From Kitasatospora humi (GTDB lineage Bacteria; Actinomycetota; Actinomycetes; Streptomycetales; Streptomycetaceae): DNA of 64,000 nucleotides. The notes below the pieces were generated by a model that saw only the letters and a program-made list of their open reading frames with translations, did not search any database and was not told where the DNA came from. This document shows, one piece after another, positions 1 to 8,324 of the stretch. Where the stretch lies: positions 124,001 to 188,000 of the forward strand of contig NZ_JAJJPA010000009.1 of assembly GCF_020907985.1 (NCBI RefSeq), read 5' to 3'. The position numbers were made by a program, and so were the translations under genes. Within the stretch, counting starts at the first letter, position 1. Every line of letters begins with the position of its first letter.

Positions 1-942
1 GGCCGGTGCGGTCATGTGGTGGGGGTGGTGGGCGGCGACGTCGTGGGCGGCTTGGACGAAGGCGGCGACGGCTGCGGATCGCGAGGCCTCCGACCAGGCG
101 ACCATGACCGCGCTGGGGCTGAGGCCGGTGACCGGCCGGTATGCGATGTCCGGTCGCTGGTGCCGCTTGGTGGTCGAGAGTGACAGGAACGCCACTGCCT
201 GGCCCAGCGCGACCACCTCCAGGAGTTGCTCGACGCTGGCCACGAGCGGCCCTTCAGGAGTGTCGGCCGGCGCCGAGCCGGTGTGGTCATCGCCCGCTTC
301 CGCTCCGTCGCATCCTGTGTAGTAGGCGGTGTTGGCGGGGTCGGCCCCTTTCCAGCGCGGGATCGGTTCGCCCTTGAGGTCGGCCAGCCGCAGTCGCCGG
401 CGTCCGGCCAGGGGATGCCCGGCGGGGAGAACGGCCAGTCGCGGCTCGACCACGAGCGTCTGGGAATCCAGCCCTTGACCGTCGAACGGGCTGCGCAGCA
501 GCGCTACATCGGCACGGCCGTCCCGCAGCATGGCGATCGGCTCTCCGCTGCCGGCGACGACGACTTCGGGCGGCGGCAGATGCGAACCCGTTCCCCGGTA
601 GGCGGCGAGGACCTCCCGCAGCAGCCCGGCATCGCCTTCCGGCTTGACCGCCACGACGAGCTTGGGTGTCGGCTGACCGGCCCGGCGTGCTCGCCGGGCC
701 GCCGCGTGCACCGCGTCGACCGCGATCCGGGCCTGGTCGAGCAGCACCTGACCGGCGGTGGTCAGCCTCACCTGCCGGGTGGTGCGCTCCAGCAGGCGTA
801 CGCCGACCCGGGACTCCATCTGAGCGATCGCCTTCGACAGCGGGGGCTGCGCCATCCCCAGGCGTTGCGCGGCCCGGCTGAAGTTCAGTTCCTCGGCGAC
901 CGCGATGAAGTACCTCAGCTCCCGCACCTCTAGCTCACTCAT
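1..942 (-). CDS. LysR-family transcriptional regulator, 3' end cut by window edge
   Basis: The frame reads from an ATG at 942 to base 1 without a stop, giving about 314 residues. The N-terminus has the LysR winged helix-turn-helix (LRYFIAVAEELNFSRAAQRL, then PPLSKAIAQME and the LLERTTRQVRLT wing). It is followed by a LysR substrate-binding domain with the usual start of the first subdomain (LVVAVKPEGDAGLL). The gene is divergent from the SDR gene at 1013, the classical arrangement in which a LysR protein controls its neighbour and itself. A CTATAG-centred imperfect dyad lies at 949-961 between them. The effector is unknown. The family call is firm; the target gene is inferred from position. 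Confidence 0.9.
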   Translation of the reverse strand, partial: MSELEVRELRYFIAVAEELNFSRAAQRLGMAQPPLSKAIAQMESRVGVRLLERTTRQVRLTTAGQVLLDQARIAVDAVHAAARRARRAGQPTPKLVVAVKPEGDAGLLREVLAAYRGTGSHLPPPEVVVAGSGEPIAMLRDGRADVALLRSPFDGQGLDSQTLVVEPRLAVLPAGHPLAGRRRLRLADLKGEPIPRWKGADPANTAYYTGCDGAEAGDDHTGSAPADTPEGPLVASVEQLLEVVALGQAVAFLSLSTTKRHQRPDIAYRPVTGLSPSAVMVAWSEASRSAAVAAFVQAAHDVAAHHPHHMTAPA

Positions 943-948
943 ATCCGT

Positions 949-961
949 GGACTATAGATCC
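949..961. promoter_or_regulatory. Candidate LysR-site dyad in the divergent region
   Basis: GGACTATAGATCC is a near-palindrome with a perfect CTATAG core, placed between the divergent LysR and SDR starts. Its position fits a LysR operator, but the sequence support is weak and no canonical T-N11-A box was established. Confidence 0.3.
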
Positions 962-1012
962 AGAGTCTTCCGGTCTTTCCCTTCCGCCCGCGGGCGAGGG
1001 GAGGCTGGGGTC

Positions 1013-1747
1013 ATGACGACTTCACAGAAGACTGCTCTGATCACCGGTGCGAACAAGGGCATCGGCAAGGAAACGGCGCGCAGGCTCGCAGCCCTGGGCA
1101 TCACCGTGCTGATCGGCGCCCGCAACGCCGAACGTGGCGAGGCGACGGCCGAGGAGCTTCGCGCCGACGGCGCCGACGTACGGTTCGTACCGCTGGACGT
1201 CACCGACGAGACCTCTGTCCAGGCCGCCGCCAAGCACATTGACGCCACGTTCGGCCGCCTCGACATCCTCGTCAACAACGCCGGGATCGCCGCCGGACCG
1301 CAAGCACCAAGTGAAGCCTCCGCCGCCACCGTTCGGCAGGTCTACGAGACCAACGTGTTCGGCGTCATCGCGGTGACCCACGCCATGCTCCCCCTGCTCC
1401 GCCGCTCCGCCGCCGCGCGCATCGTCAACATGTCCAGCGAACTCGGCTCCCTCGCCCACATGGCCGACCCGGGCAGCCCGTGGTCCGCCTACACCTCGAT
1501 CCTCCTCCCTTACTGCAGCTCGAAGAGCGCGCTGAACGCGATCACCGTGCTCTACGCCAACGAACTGCGTGCCGAAGGGATCCTGGTCAACGCGGTGAGT
1601 CCCGGCTACTGCGCGACCGACCTCAACCGCCACACCGGGATACGCACGGCGGAGGAGGGCGCGGCCGTCGCGGTCGACCTGGCGACCGCGGGCGAGGACG
1701 GCCCGACGGGCGCCTTCCTGGCCGAGGACGGGCCGATTCCCTGGTGA
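1013..1747 (+). CDS. Short-chain dehydrogenase/reductase (SDR)
   Basis: A 244-residue NAD(P)-dependent oxidoreductase of the classical SDR family. Visible are the Rossmann motif TGANKGIG near residue 11, the NNAG motif, and the active-site Ser in NMSSELGS followed by YCSSK with catalytic Tyr and Lys. The C-terminus (EDGPTGAFLAEDGPIPW) resembles carbonyl-reductase-like SDRs found beside LysR regulators in streptomycetes. The ATG at 1013 is preceded by a purine-rich GAGGGGAGG. The frame stays open upstream to 905, but that part has no SDR sequence. Substrate is unknown; control by the divergent LysR protein is inferred. Confidence 0.92.
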   Translation: MTTSQKTALITGANKGIGKETARRLAALGITVLIGARNAERGEATAEELRADGADVRFVPLDVTDETSVQAAAKHIDATFGRLDILVNNAGIAAGPQAPSEASAATVRQVYETNVFGVIAVTHAMLPLLRRSAAARIVNMSSELGSLAHMADPGSPWSAYTSILLPYCSSKSALNAITVLYANELRAEGILVNAVSPGYCATDLNRHTGIRTAEEGAAVAVDLATAGEDGPTGAFLAEDGPIPW

Positions 1748-1976
1748 GACCATGCCGCCCGAAGCCTGCCGGGGTGCTTTTCACCGGCCTCTTGCGCGGC
1801 GCCCTCCCCACGGGCAGCGCCCTGATGAGCCGTCAGGCGGCTGGGCGCGGGGCTTACCCGGCGCGACAGGAAGACTCGCTGGCGACCATCGCTTCACGCG
1901 GCGGCTGCGCCGTCTCCTCAGCCACCCCAGTCACACCATTAGCGATCTACGGCTACCGTACTAAGGAGTCCAACCC

Positions 1977-2714
1977 ATGAACGACACCGTCCAGCCGACC
2001 GAGTCGAGCGCGCCCGTGGTCGTCCTGGTGCACGGAGCCTTTGCCGACGCCTCCGGGTTCACGGGCGTGATCCGCGAGCTGACGGCCGTCGGGCACCGCG
2101 TCGTTGCGCCGCCGAACCCCTTGCGGGGTCTGGCCGGTGACGCGGCCGTGGTCCGCGCGGTCGTCGGTGGCATCGACGGCCCCGTCCTGCTGGTGGGGCA
2201 CTCCTACGGCGGTGCCGTGATCACGCAGGCCTCCGCCGGCCTCGACAACGTGGCGGGTCTGGTCTACCTCGCCGCGTTCGGCCTCGACGAGGGCGAGAGC
2301 TGCGCCGGCCTCGGTGCCCCCTTCCCGCCCTCGATGCTGGCCGAGACCGTACGGCCGACCTCCTACGAGGCGTACGGCGCCGCGGGCGGCCCGGACCTGT
2401 ACATCGACGCGGACGGCTTCCACGAGTCGTTCTGCGCCGACCTTCCCGCCGAGCTGGCCCTGGCCATGAGCCTCGCCCAACGGCCGATCGCGGCGGCGGC
2501 GTTCGCTGAGGAGGCCACCGGGGCCGGTTGGAAGACCATCCCGTCCTGGTACCAGATCGCCCGGCACGACAACGCCCTCTCCCCTCAGGCACAGCGCTTC
2601 ATGGCCGAGCGGATGGGCGCGACCACTGAGGAGGTCGACGGCTCCCATGTGGCCTTCATAGCCCAGCCGCGCCGCACGGCGGACCTCATCAAGGCGGCGC
2701 TGAGCAAGCTCTGA
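1977..2714 (+). CDS. Alpha/beta-hydrolase fold protein
   Basis: A 245-residue alpha/beta hydrolase. The oxyanion-hole region VLVHGAFADASGF, nucleophile elbow GHSYGG and C-terminal histidine in GSHVAF are present, so the catalytic triad looks intact. It resembles the small esterase-like hydrolases often annotated near LysR/SDR pairs. A strong ribosome binding site (AAGGAGT) sits about 8 bases before the ATG. It lies 229 bp after the SDR gene on the same strand and could be co-regulated, although the gap leaves room for its own promoter. Substrate cannot be told. Confidence 0.88.
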   Translation: MNDTVQPTESSAPVVVLVHGAFADASGFTGVIRELTAVGHRVVAPPNPLRGLAGDAAVVRAVVGGIDGPVLLVGHSYGGAVITQASAGLDNVAGLVYLAAFGLDEGESCAGLGAPFPPSMLAETVRPTSYEAYGAAGGPDLYIDADGFHESFCADLPAELALAMSLAQRPIAAAAFAEEATGAGWKTIPSWYQIARHDNALSPQAQRFMAERMGATTEEVDGSHVAFIAQPRRTADLIKAALSKL

Positions 2715-2724
2715 ACCGACCTGG

Positions 2725-2742
2725 CAGGGCAGAAAGGCCCTG
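2725..2742 (+). terminator. Possible terminator after the hydrolase gene
   Basis: CAGGGC-AGAAAG-GCCCTG forms a 6-bp stem with a 6-base loop 11 bases after the stop at 2714. There is no T-run, as is common in high-GC actinomycetes. The stem is short. Confidence 0.4.
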
Positions 2743-3020
2743 GCGCAGGAGCCCCCTACGCGCCGGGCCTTCCGCGCCCAGCTACGCGATACGCCGGGCC
2801 GCTGGGAGTCGCCGTCCCCCCAGCGCCGGTTTTCGTTCCGATGTTCCCCCGAGGCCCACGCCAGCGCGGCTGCACCAGCCGGACGAGCCGCTCACCGCCG
2901 AGGACATCGAGCTGGCGAGCCGCTGGTCGCCCAGCGCGCCCATCTCACCGCCGCCGACCGCGAGGAGGTGCGACCGTGATCCCGGGGCCGCGTCGGGTCA
3001 AGGGCGGCGCGGGCCGGGGA
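2743..3020. other. Intergenic stretch with a possible protein-coding relic
   Basis: No intact gene was found. Around 2868-2976 the plus strand can be read as a short helical tail (DEPLTAEDIEL, then AQRAHLTAADREEVRP and a stop) only if the frame is changed once. This suggests an eroded 3' end of an unidentified gene. It adjoins the broken resolvase. Confidence 0.25.
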
Positions 3021-3408
3021 TCACCGGGAGCCGCCTTCGCTCTGGGCGGGGATCGCGGTGCGGCCGGCCTTGCGCAGCTCCCGCAGGTCGGGGATGTGGT
3101 TGTAGCGGGTGCCGGGGCTGACGCCGAGGAGCTTGGCGATCGAGGTGATCGACTGCTCGGGGTTGGGCAGCAGGGTGCGGGCGGCCTGGATGACCTCGGG
3201 AGTGGCGACGACGGGTCGGCCGCCGACGTTGCCGCGGGCGCGGGCGGCGGGCAGGCCCTCGCGGGTGCCGGAGACGATCAGCTCGCGGATGAACTCCGCC
3301 AGGGCGGCGGAAGACGTGGAAGATGAGCCGGCCGCCGGGGGTCGTGGTGTCCAGGCGCTCGTGCAGTGAGGTGAAGCCGATGCCGCGGCTCCTCAGTTCG
3401 CCGACCAT
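3021..3408 (-). pseudogene. Serine recombinase (resolvase/invertase) fragment, frameshifted
   Basis: Read on the minus strand, residues such as LRSRGIGFTSLHERLDTTT and GGRLIFHVF match the end of the catalytic domain of small serine resolvases. They continue in a second frame as ALAEFIRELIVSGTREGL and GNVGGRPVVATPE, followed by a C-terminal helix-turn-helix (SITSIAKLLGVSPGTRYN) ending at the stop at 3021. The two frames are joined by one surplus base near 3309-3310. The N-terminal part with the catalytic serine is missing upstream of 3408. This is a dead remnant of a mobile-element or plasmid resolvase. Confidence 0.8.
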
Positions 3409-3580
3409 ACAGGGGAACGGGTCGGCGCGTGCGGCTCGCCTGGGTGTCGGCCCGCCTGTCGTCTGATAGGCACTGTTCCAGGTGGCGCCCTCTTGCTCCC
3501 AGAGCCGGCGGCCGAATGGCGTCTCCGCGTTCGAACCCCGCGCCGTGACGGCGCCTGACACGACAGTCGAGGGAGAGACC

Positions 3581-4294
3581 ATGGGTTGGACACTCACGCG
3601 CCGGGCGACAGCGTCAGCGGCTCTCGCCGGAGCGATCGCCATCGTCTGCACGGTGCTGCCGGCGGCCCATGCCGGAACGCGGACGGGCGGTGAGCAGGCG
3701 TCCGCGACCGTGGCGGCGCAACGGTCCGGTTCGCCGACGCCGCGTCCCCCGTACCTCCCTCGGGACTTCCGCGGGAAAGGGAAGTGGGTTGTCCGGGACC
3801 TGGGCGTCACGGTCCCGTTCACGTGGGAGGGGAGGAACGGCGACAGCCAGATGATCGCCGGCGGCCCGCAGTACCCGATCTGGTTCACCAACCTGATCTA
3901 CCACGGCACGCTCTACACGCTGACCTACAAGTGGCCCGGTCTGACCGAACATCCCTGCTCGCGGATCCCGGGCTTCGACCTCGACCAGTTGAACCAGGCA
4001 TTCCAGGGCGCACGGTTCGTCGGGCGGGAGATCCTCCAGCGGAGCCCGAACCGGTACGTGAACCACTGGAGGGTCGGCGTCGTCCAGCCGAAGCTTCCTC
4101 CGGGGAATTTCCCTCGCTTCCCCCTCGGACTGGGCGACATCTACGTAGACCAGGACGATCGGAGTACGTTCTGGCAGGTGCTGCAATTCGGCGTCCAGAA
4201 CCTCTACGACCCCGAGCTGGACGAGTGGCTCGTGATGGACACGTTCGAGCACGAGCCCGGTGCGGTCACGCTTCCCGAACGCTGCTCGTCGTGA
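3581..4294 (+). CDS. Secreted protein of unknown function
   Basis: A 237-residue protein with a Sec signal peptide: basic MGWTLTRRA, a hydrophobic stretch and an Ala-X-Ala-like site (PAAHAG) near residue 29. The mature part is rich in aromatic residues (WFTNLIYHGTLYTLTYKWPG, residues around 110-130) and has only two cysteines. I do not recognise a family. The ATG follows GAGGGAGAG by about 4 bases. The gene stands alone between the resolvase relic and the methyltransferase. A weak stem (AGCCGG / CCGGCT, 4299-4318) follows it. Confidence 0.75.
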   Translation: MGWTLTRRATASAALAGAIAIVCTVLPAAHAGTRTGGEQASATVAAQRSGSPTPRPPYLPRDFRGKGKWVVRDLGVTVPFTWEGRNGDSQMIAGGPQYPIWFTNLIYHGTLYTLTYKWPGLTEHPCSRIPGFDLDQLNQAFQGARFVGREILQRSPNRYVNHWRVGVVQPKLPPGNFPRFPLGLGDIYVDQDDRSTFWQVLQFGVQNLYDPELDEWLVMDTFEHEPGAVTLPERCSS

Positions 4295-4440
4295 TCAAGC
4301 CGGCCGTGTCCCCGGCTCGCGTCACGAGCATGAGGGGGGACCCTGCACGGTCGCGGAGGATTCCTGGGCGGTGAACGCCATGGCGTGCCATGATGCGTGC
4401 TGCGTGCTGCGTACTGCGTGCTGTGAGGCGGGTGGCGCGC

Positions 4441-5322
4441 GTGATCGATGCGATGGCGGACCAGGGGTGGATGATGGCAGGCAGCGAGGACTGGATGCGT
4501 ACCGGTGCGCCGGACGGGCGGCCGATACCGGCGCTGCGCTCGGACGTGGCGCACTCCGCACGCATCTACGACTTCTTCCTGGGCGGGAAGGACAACTTCC
4601 CGGCAGACCGGGAGGCCGCGGCGGAGATCGCCGAAGTGTGGCCGAGCCTGCCCGTCTCCATGCGTGCCAACCGGCAGTTCATGCGGCGTGTGGTCCACCA
4701 CCTGGCCGCTGAGCACGACGTCCGCCAGTTCCTGGACCTCGGAACGGGCCTGCCCACCGAGCCGAACCTCCATCAGGTCGCACAGGCCGTGCACCCGGAC
4801 GCCCGCGTGGTGTACGTGGACAACGACCCGCTGGTCCTCGTGCATGCCCGGGCGCTGCTCACCAGCACACCCGAGGGCCGTACCAGCTACGTCGACGCGG
4901 ACCTGCACGACGCCCGGGCCATCGTCGCCTCGTCGCAGGTGCGTCAGATCCTCGACCTGGAACAGCCGGTGGCGGTCAGTCTCTTCGCCATCCTGCAGTT
5001 CGTCACCGACGAGGACGCCGCCCGGGCCATCATCCGGGAGCTGATGGCCCCCCTCGCCTCCGGGAGCCTCCTGGCGCTGTCCACCGTCACGGCGGACAGC
5101 AACCCGAAGGAGGTCACCGAGGGGCTGGCCGTCTATGCCGCGCGCGGGATCCCGGAGCGGGCCCGCAACCGGGCGGAGGTGGCGGCGCTCCTCACCTCCG
5201 CCGGGCTGGAAGTCCTCGACCCCGGGGTGCAGTTGGTGCACCGCTGGCACCCGGACGGGGAGTCCGCCGCGCTGCCCGACGAGCACGTACAGATGCACGG
5301 GGCTGTCGCGCGCAAACCGTAG
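4441..5322 (+). CDS. SAM-dependent methyltransferase, Methyltransf_19 (DUF574) type
   Basis: A 293-residue protein typical of a family expanded in streptomycetes. It carries the diagnostic HSARIYDFFLGGKDNFPADR segment near the N-terminus, FLDLGTGLPTEPN as SAM motif I, and VVYVDNDPLVLVHARALL as the acidic ribose-binding loop. I chose GTG 4441 because GAGGCGGG lies just upstream. ATG 4453 is an alternative, and the frame is open back to an ATG at 4390. The natural substrate of this family is not known. No operon partner is evident; the next sequence on the other strand is a relic. Confidence 0.88.
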   Translation: MIDAMADQGWMMAGSEDWMRTGAPDGRPIPALRSDVAHSARIYDFFLGGKDNFPADREAAAEIAEVWPSLPVSMRANRQFMRRVVHHLAAEHDVRQFLDLGTGLPTEPNLHQVAQAVHPDARVVYVDNDPLVLVHARALLTSTPEGRTSYVDADLHDARAIVASSQVRQILDLEQPVAVSLFAILQFVTDEDAARAIIRELMAPLASGSLLALSTVTADSNPKEVTEGLAVYAARGIPERARNRAEVAALLTSAGLEVLDPGVQLVHRWHPDGESAALPDEHVQMHGAVARKP

Positions 5323-5845
5323 CCGAGCCAGTCCGAATGCTCGCGGGCATCAGGGCGGTGGGCCGCCAGCTCCTCTGCCGCCCGTTCGACCTCCTCGAAC
5401 CCGGCGGAGACGGCGTTCTCGTTCAGCAGTCCCAGGCCCAGGCCGAGCCGGATCTCACCACGGACCTCCTCCGGTAGCCGGCAGTCGTCGAGCAGTCGGC
5501 ACAACAGCCGGGCGTGGGTGCGGAAGTCAAGGCTGAAGGTGGCGAGCCCGGCCAGCGCCAGGGCCGCCCTGGACCGCGCCTCGCCCTCCAACTCCGACCG
5601 GTCGAGCACTTGGTGCAGCAGGCGCGCGGCCGTGCCGCCGTCGCGGACCGCGATCGCCTGGTACGCGGCCTCCTGCGCCCGCAGCAGCCGGCCGGCCAGG
5701 TCGCCGGAGGCGAGGGTGTGGTGCGCGATCTGCACCAGCGGGACCGGAGCGCGGCCCTGGAGCACCTCGATCGCGCGCCGGTGCAGCCGGAGCCGGGGGC
5801 CGGGGACATGCTGGTAGGCGACCTGCTGGGCGAGCGCGGGGCTGG
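5323..5845 (-). pseudogene. Relic of a large LuxR-type ATPase regulator (internal fragment)
   Basis: The minus strand reads QQVAYQHVPGPRLRLHRRAI, AHHTLASGDLAGRLLRAQEA and YQAIAVRDGGTAARLLHQVL, ending near HSDWLG. This is the helical region after the AAA domain in large ATP-dependent LuxR (LAL) regulators. Both the ATPase and the C-terminal helix-turn-helix are absent. The fragment runs directly into the end of the methyltransferase gene on one side and of the neprosin-like gene on the other, with no start codon context. It is a decayed internal piece. Confidence 0.65.
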
Positions 5846-5856
5846 GCGAAGGCCGG

Positions 5857-6711
5857 TCAGCAGGGTCCGGCGCCGGGGCCGCCGAGGTGGAACGAGGTGG
5901 GGGTGACGCGGCCGGCGTCGTAGAGGGCGGGGCTGGTGGCGGTGACCGAGAGGTCGGAGCGGTCGGTGGCGCCGAGCAGGTGGTAGTCGGATATCCAGCC
6001 GGAGCCGCCGCTGGTGCCGAAGCGGCCGTCGCCCATCTGCTCGCAGGTGCTGTCGGCGGCGTGGGCCACCTCGCCGAAGGCGGTGACCACCTGGGCCCGC
6101 GTGTAGGTGCCGTTCCAGAGGGAGCCGGGGAAGTAGCCGACGGCTTGCTCGTCGTAGAACACCCACCAGTCGCCCGCCAGGTTCTGGATCGAGAACCTGG
6201 CGGCCGCGCCGGGCCGAAGCGCCATGCCGGCCTTGGCGGTGTGCGAGACCTGGACGAAGCCGCAGGCGTTGTAGCAGCTCTCCGCACCGCCCACCCAGTG
6301 GTAGACGAAGAGGTGCGGCAACAGATCGCCGTTGAGCCCGAGGTCGACGGTCCAGCCGATCTCCACGGTGGACTTCTGGTCGGCGGACTGCAGGGCCAGT
6401 TCCTGCAGCGAGTGCGAGTCGGTGTCGCCGGGCTTGATCGCCGGTGCTGCCTGCAGCATGCGGACCGTGGCGCCGGCGGTGTCGGTGGTCTGACGTCCGG
6501 ACACGTAGTCGTAGCAGGCGCCGAACCAGCAGACCGGGCCGCTGCCGTTGACCAGCGGCGGTTGCCCGAGCGGGGCGGGTGCGGGCGCGGCGGTCCGTGC
6601 CGTGCCGGCGGAGCCGACGGCCGCGGCGGGGGCCGTGGCTGCGGTGGCGAGCACGCTGAGGGCGGCGGCGAGCGCGGTGGCGCCGCTGATCAGGGCCTGG
6701 CGGATGCGCAT
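5857..6711 (-). CDS. Secreted neprosin-like protein
   Basis: A 284-residue exported protein. The N-terminus (MRIRQALISGATALAAALSV) is a signal peptide with an Ala-rich cleavage area. The mature part, with ACYDYVSGRQ, VEIGWTVDLGLNGDLLPHLF, YHWVGG and GFVQVSHTAKAGM, matches the neprosin domain, a family of glutamate-type peptidases first known from plants and also found in actinomycetes. Conserved glutamates are present (VEIGW and GEVAHA), but I cannot prove which are catalytic. ATG 6711 is chosen; ATG 6732 is also possible. The gene is divergent from the XRE-TPR regulator, which may control it. Confidence 0.75.
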   Translation of the reverse strand: MRIRQALISGATALAAALSVLATAATAPAAAVGSAGTARTAAPAPAPLGQPPLVNGSGPVCWFGACYDYVSGRQTTDTAGATVRMLQAAPAIKPGDTDSHSLQELALQSADQKSTVEIGWTVDLGLNGDLLPHLFVYHWVGGAESCYNACGFVQVSHTAKAGMALRPGAAARFSIQNLAGDWWVFYDEQAVGYFPGSLWNGTYTRAQVVTAFGEVAHAADSTCEQMGDGRFGTSGGSGWISDYHLLGATDRSDLSVTATSPALYDAGRVTPTSFHLGGPGAGPC

Positions 6712-6761
6712 GGGGGTTCCGTTCCGGTGCATGAGTGGGGCACGGCTGGGGGAGCGGCGAA

Positions 6762-6813
6762 TTAAGCACCGCTGTAATTCTGATTAAGTGCCAGAGTTAC
6801 AACGGCGGTTAAG
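6762..6813. promoter_or_regulatory. Three TTAAG repeats in the divergent promoter region
   Basis: TTAAG occurs at 6762, 6784 and 6809, each followed within a few bases by GCACC, TGCC or GTGCC. Spacings of 22 and 25 bases are close to two helical turns. They lie between the neprosin-like gene and the regulator. In such GC-rich DNA this AT-rich motif set is a plausible regulator binding array. Confidence 0.4.
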
Positions 6814-6867
6814 CTAGTGCCGCCGGCGCGGTCCGGCAATAGGTCCCGCGGAACAACCTCTACGGAT

Positions 6868-8220
6868 GTGACACCAGTGAACGAGCCGACCGATCCGCCG
6901 GCCATCGGTCGCCGGGTGCTCCGGCTGCGCACCGAGCGCGGCCTGACCCAGCGCGCCCTGGCCGCGCCGGACTACACCGCCGCGTACATCTCCACGCTGG
7001 AGGCCGGCAAGGTGCGCCCCTCCGAAGCAGCGCTGCGTTACCTGGCCGACCGGCTCGAGGTGAGCTACGAGTTGCTGGCTACCGGCCGGCCCCCGCAACT
7101 GGCCGGCGAGCTGCGGCTGCGGCTGGCCGAGGCTCGCCAGCTGCTCTGTGCCGGCGAGCCGGCCCGGGCCGCGGAGGACTACCGGGAGCTCGCCGCCGAG
7201 GCCGAGCGGCACGGCCTGGCCGAGCAGCAGGCGGCCGCGCTGCTCGGGCTCGGTGACTGCGCCCTGGACCTCGGGGAGTTGGACCGGGCCATCGAATCCT
7301 TCCAGCGCTGCGAGGAACTGCTGCGGCAGGCGCCGCTGCCGCAACGGGTGCCGGCCCTGCGCGGCCGGGCGGTCGCCCACCTGCTGGCCGGCGACCTGCG
7401 CTACTGCTGCTACCTGCTGGAGAGCACGATCGACCAGCTCAACACCGGTGGCTTGGCCGACCCGCACGCCCTGCTGCTGCTCTACTCCGCGGTGATCGCC
7501 CCCTACATGGACCTCGGCGCGCACCGCCGCGCCGCCCAGGCCGCCGAACTCGCGCTGGCCCTGGCCCCCCGGGTCGACGACCCGGCCCTGGTGGCCCGGT
7601 TGCACCGCGGGGTGGCCCGCACCCTGCTGGCCGAGGGCCGGGTGTCCGAGGCGGAAGCCTCGCTGGCCAAGGCCGAGGAGCTCTACCGGCAGTTGCGGAT
7701 CGGCACCGAACTCGCCCACTGCCACTGGATGCGCGGCTACCTGCGGGCCCAGGACGGCGACCTGCCGGCCGCCGAGCGCGAACTGGGGCTCGCCCGCGAG
7801 CTGCTGGCGCGCGGTCAGGCCACCCTCTACACCCAGCAGATCGACGTCGAACTGGCCGACGTGCTGCGCCGCGCGGGCCGACCGGATGAGGCCGCGGCGC
7901 TGCTCACCGATCTGCTCGACGCGCTGCACCCGGGCCGCGGTGCGGTGCACGCCGGTGCGGCGCACCGGCTGCTCGGTCGGATCGCGGAGCAGCGCGACGA
8001 CCCGGCCGGGGCCGAAGCCCACTACCGGGCCGCCCTCGACCTGCTGGCCGATGCCGGCGCCGCGGCCGACCTGGCCGACCTGTGCCGGTTGCTCGGCGAC
8101 CTGCTGCGCCGCACCGGGCGGTTGGAGGAGGCGCTGGACACCTACCGCAGCGGGCTGGGGCACCAGGCCGCGCCGGGCACCACCACCCTCGGCCCGGCCC
8201 CGGCCGCACCGCCGTTCTGA
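6868..8220 (+). CDS. XRE-family helix-turn-helix regulator with TPR-like repeats
   Basis: About 450 residues. The N-terminal XRE helix-turn-helix (IGRRVLRLRTERGLTQRALA, then YISTLEAGKVRPSEAALRYL) occupies roughly residues 10-70. The rest is a long array of helix pairs of the TPR type, for example LLGLGDCALDLGELDRAIES and AAALLTDLLDAL. The build recalls peptide- or signal-sensing XRE-TPR regulators. Start is uncertain: GTG 6868 and GTG 6877 are both in frame and neither has a clear Shine-Dalgarno. It is divergent from the neprosin-like gene across the TTAAG array. A strong terminator follows. Confidence 0.85.
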   Translation: MTPVNEPTDPPAIGRRVLRLRTERGLTQRALAAPDYTAAYISTLEAGKVRPSEAALRYLADRLEVSYELLATGRPPQLAGELRLRLAEARQLLCAGEPARAAEDYRELAAEAERHGLAEQQAAALLGLGDCALDLGELDRAIESFQRCEELLRQAPLPQRVPALRGRAVAHLLAGDLRYCCYLLESTIDQLNTGGLADPHALLLLYSAVIAPYMDLGAHRRAAQAAELALALAPRVDDPALVARLHRGVARTLLAEGRVSEAEASLAKAEELYRQLRIGTELAHCHWMRGYLRAQDGDLPAAERELGLARELLARGQATLYTQQIDVELADVLRRAGRPDEAAALLTDLLDALHPGRGAVHAGAAHRLLGRIAEQRDDPAGAEAHYRAALDLLADAGAAADLADLCRLLGDLLRRTGRLEEALDTYRSGLGHQAAPGTTTLGPAPAAPPF

Positions 8221-8240
8221 GGTCACGGGGCCGGCAAAGG

Positions 8241-8274
8241 CCGGTGGGCCCGGATGGTGATCCGGGCCCACCGG
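8241..8274 (+). terminator. Strong hairpin terminator after the XRE-TPR gene
   Basis: A perfect 15-bp stem (8241-8255 with 8260-8274) encloses a 4-base GGTG loop and begins 20 bases after the stop codon at 8220. It is nearly all G and C, with no U-tract. It may also stop readthrough coming from the minus strand. Confidence 0.8.
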
Positions 8275-8324
8275 GGGCGTGCCGAGCTCGGCCGGCGCGG
8301 GACCGGGCCACGTCGCCGCGGTAC

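Noticed and set aside
2841..3326. Plus-strand frame of 161 codons over the resolvase relic
   Set aside because: Gly/Arg-rich translation without motifs; the minus strand here is clearly recombinase-derived.
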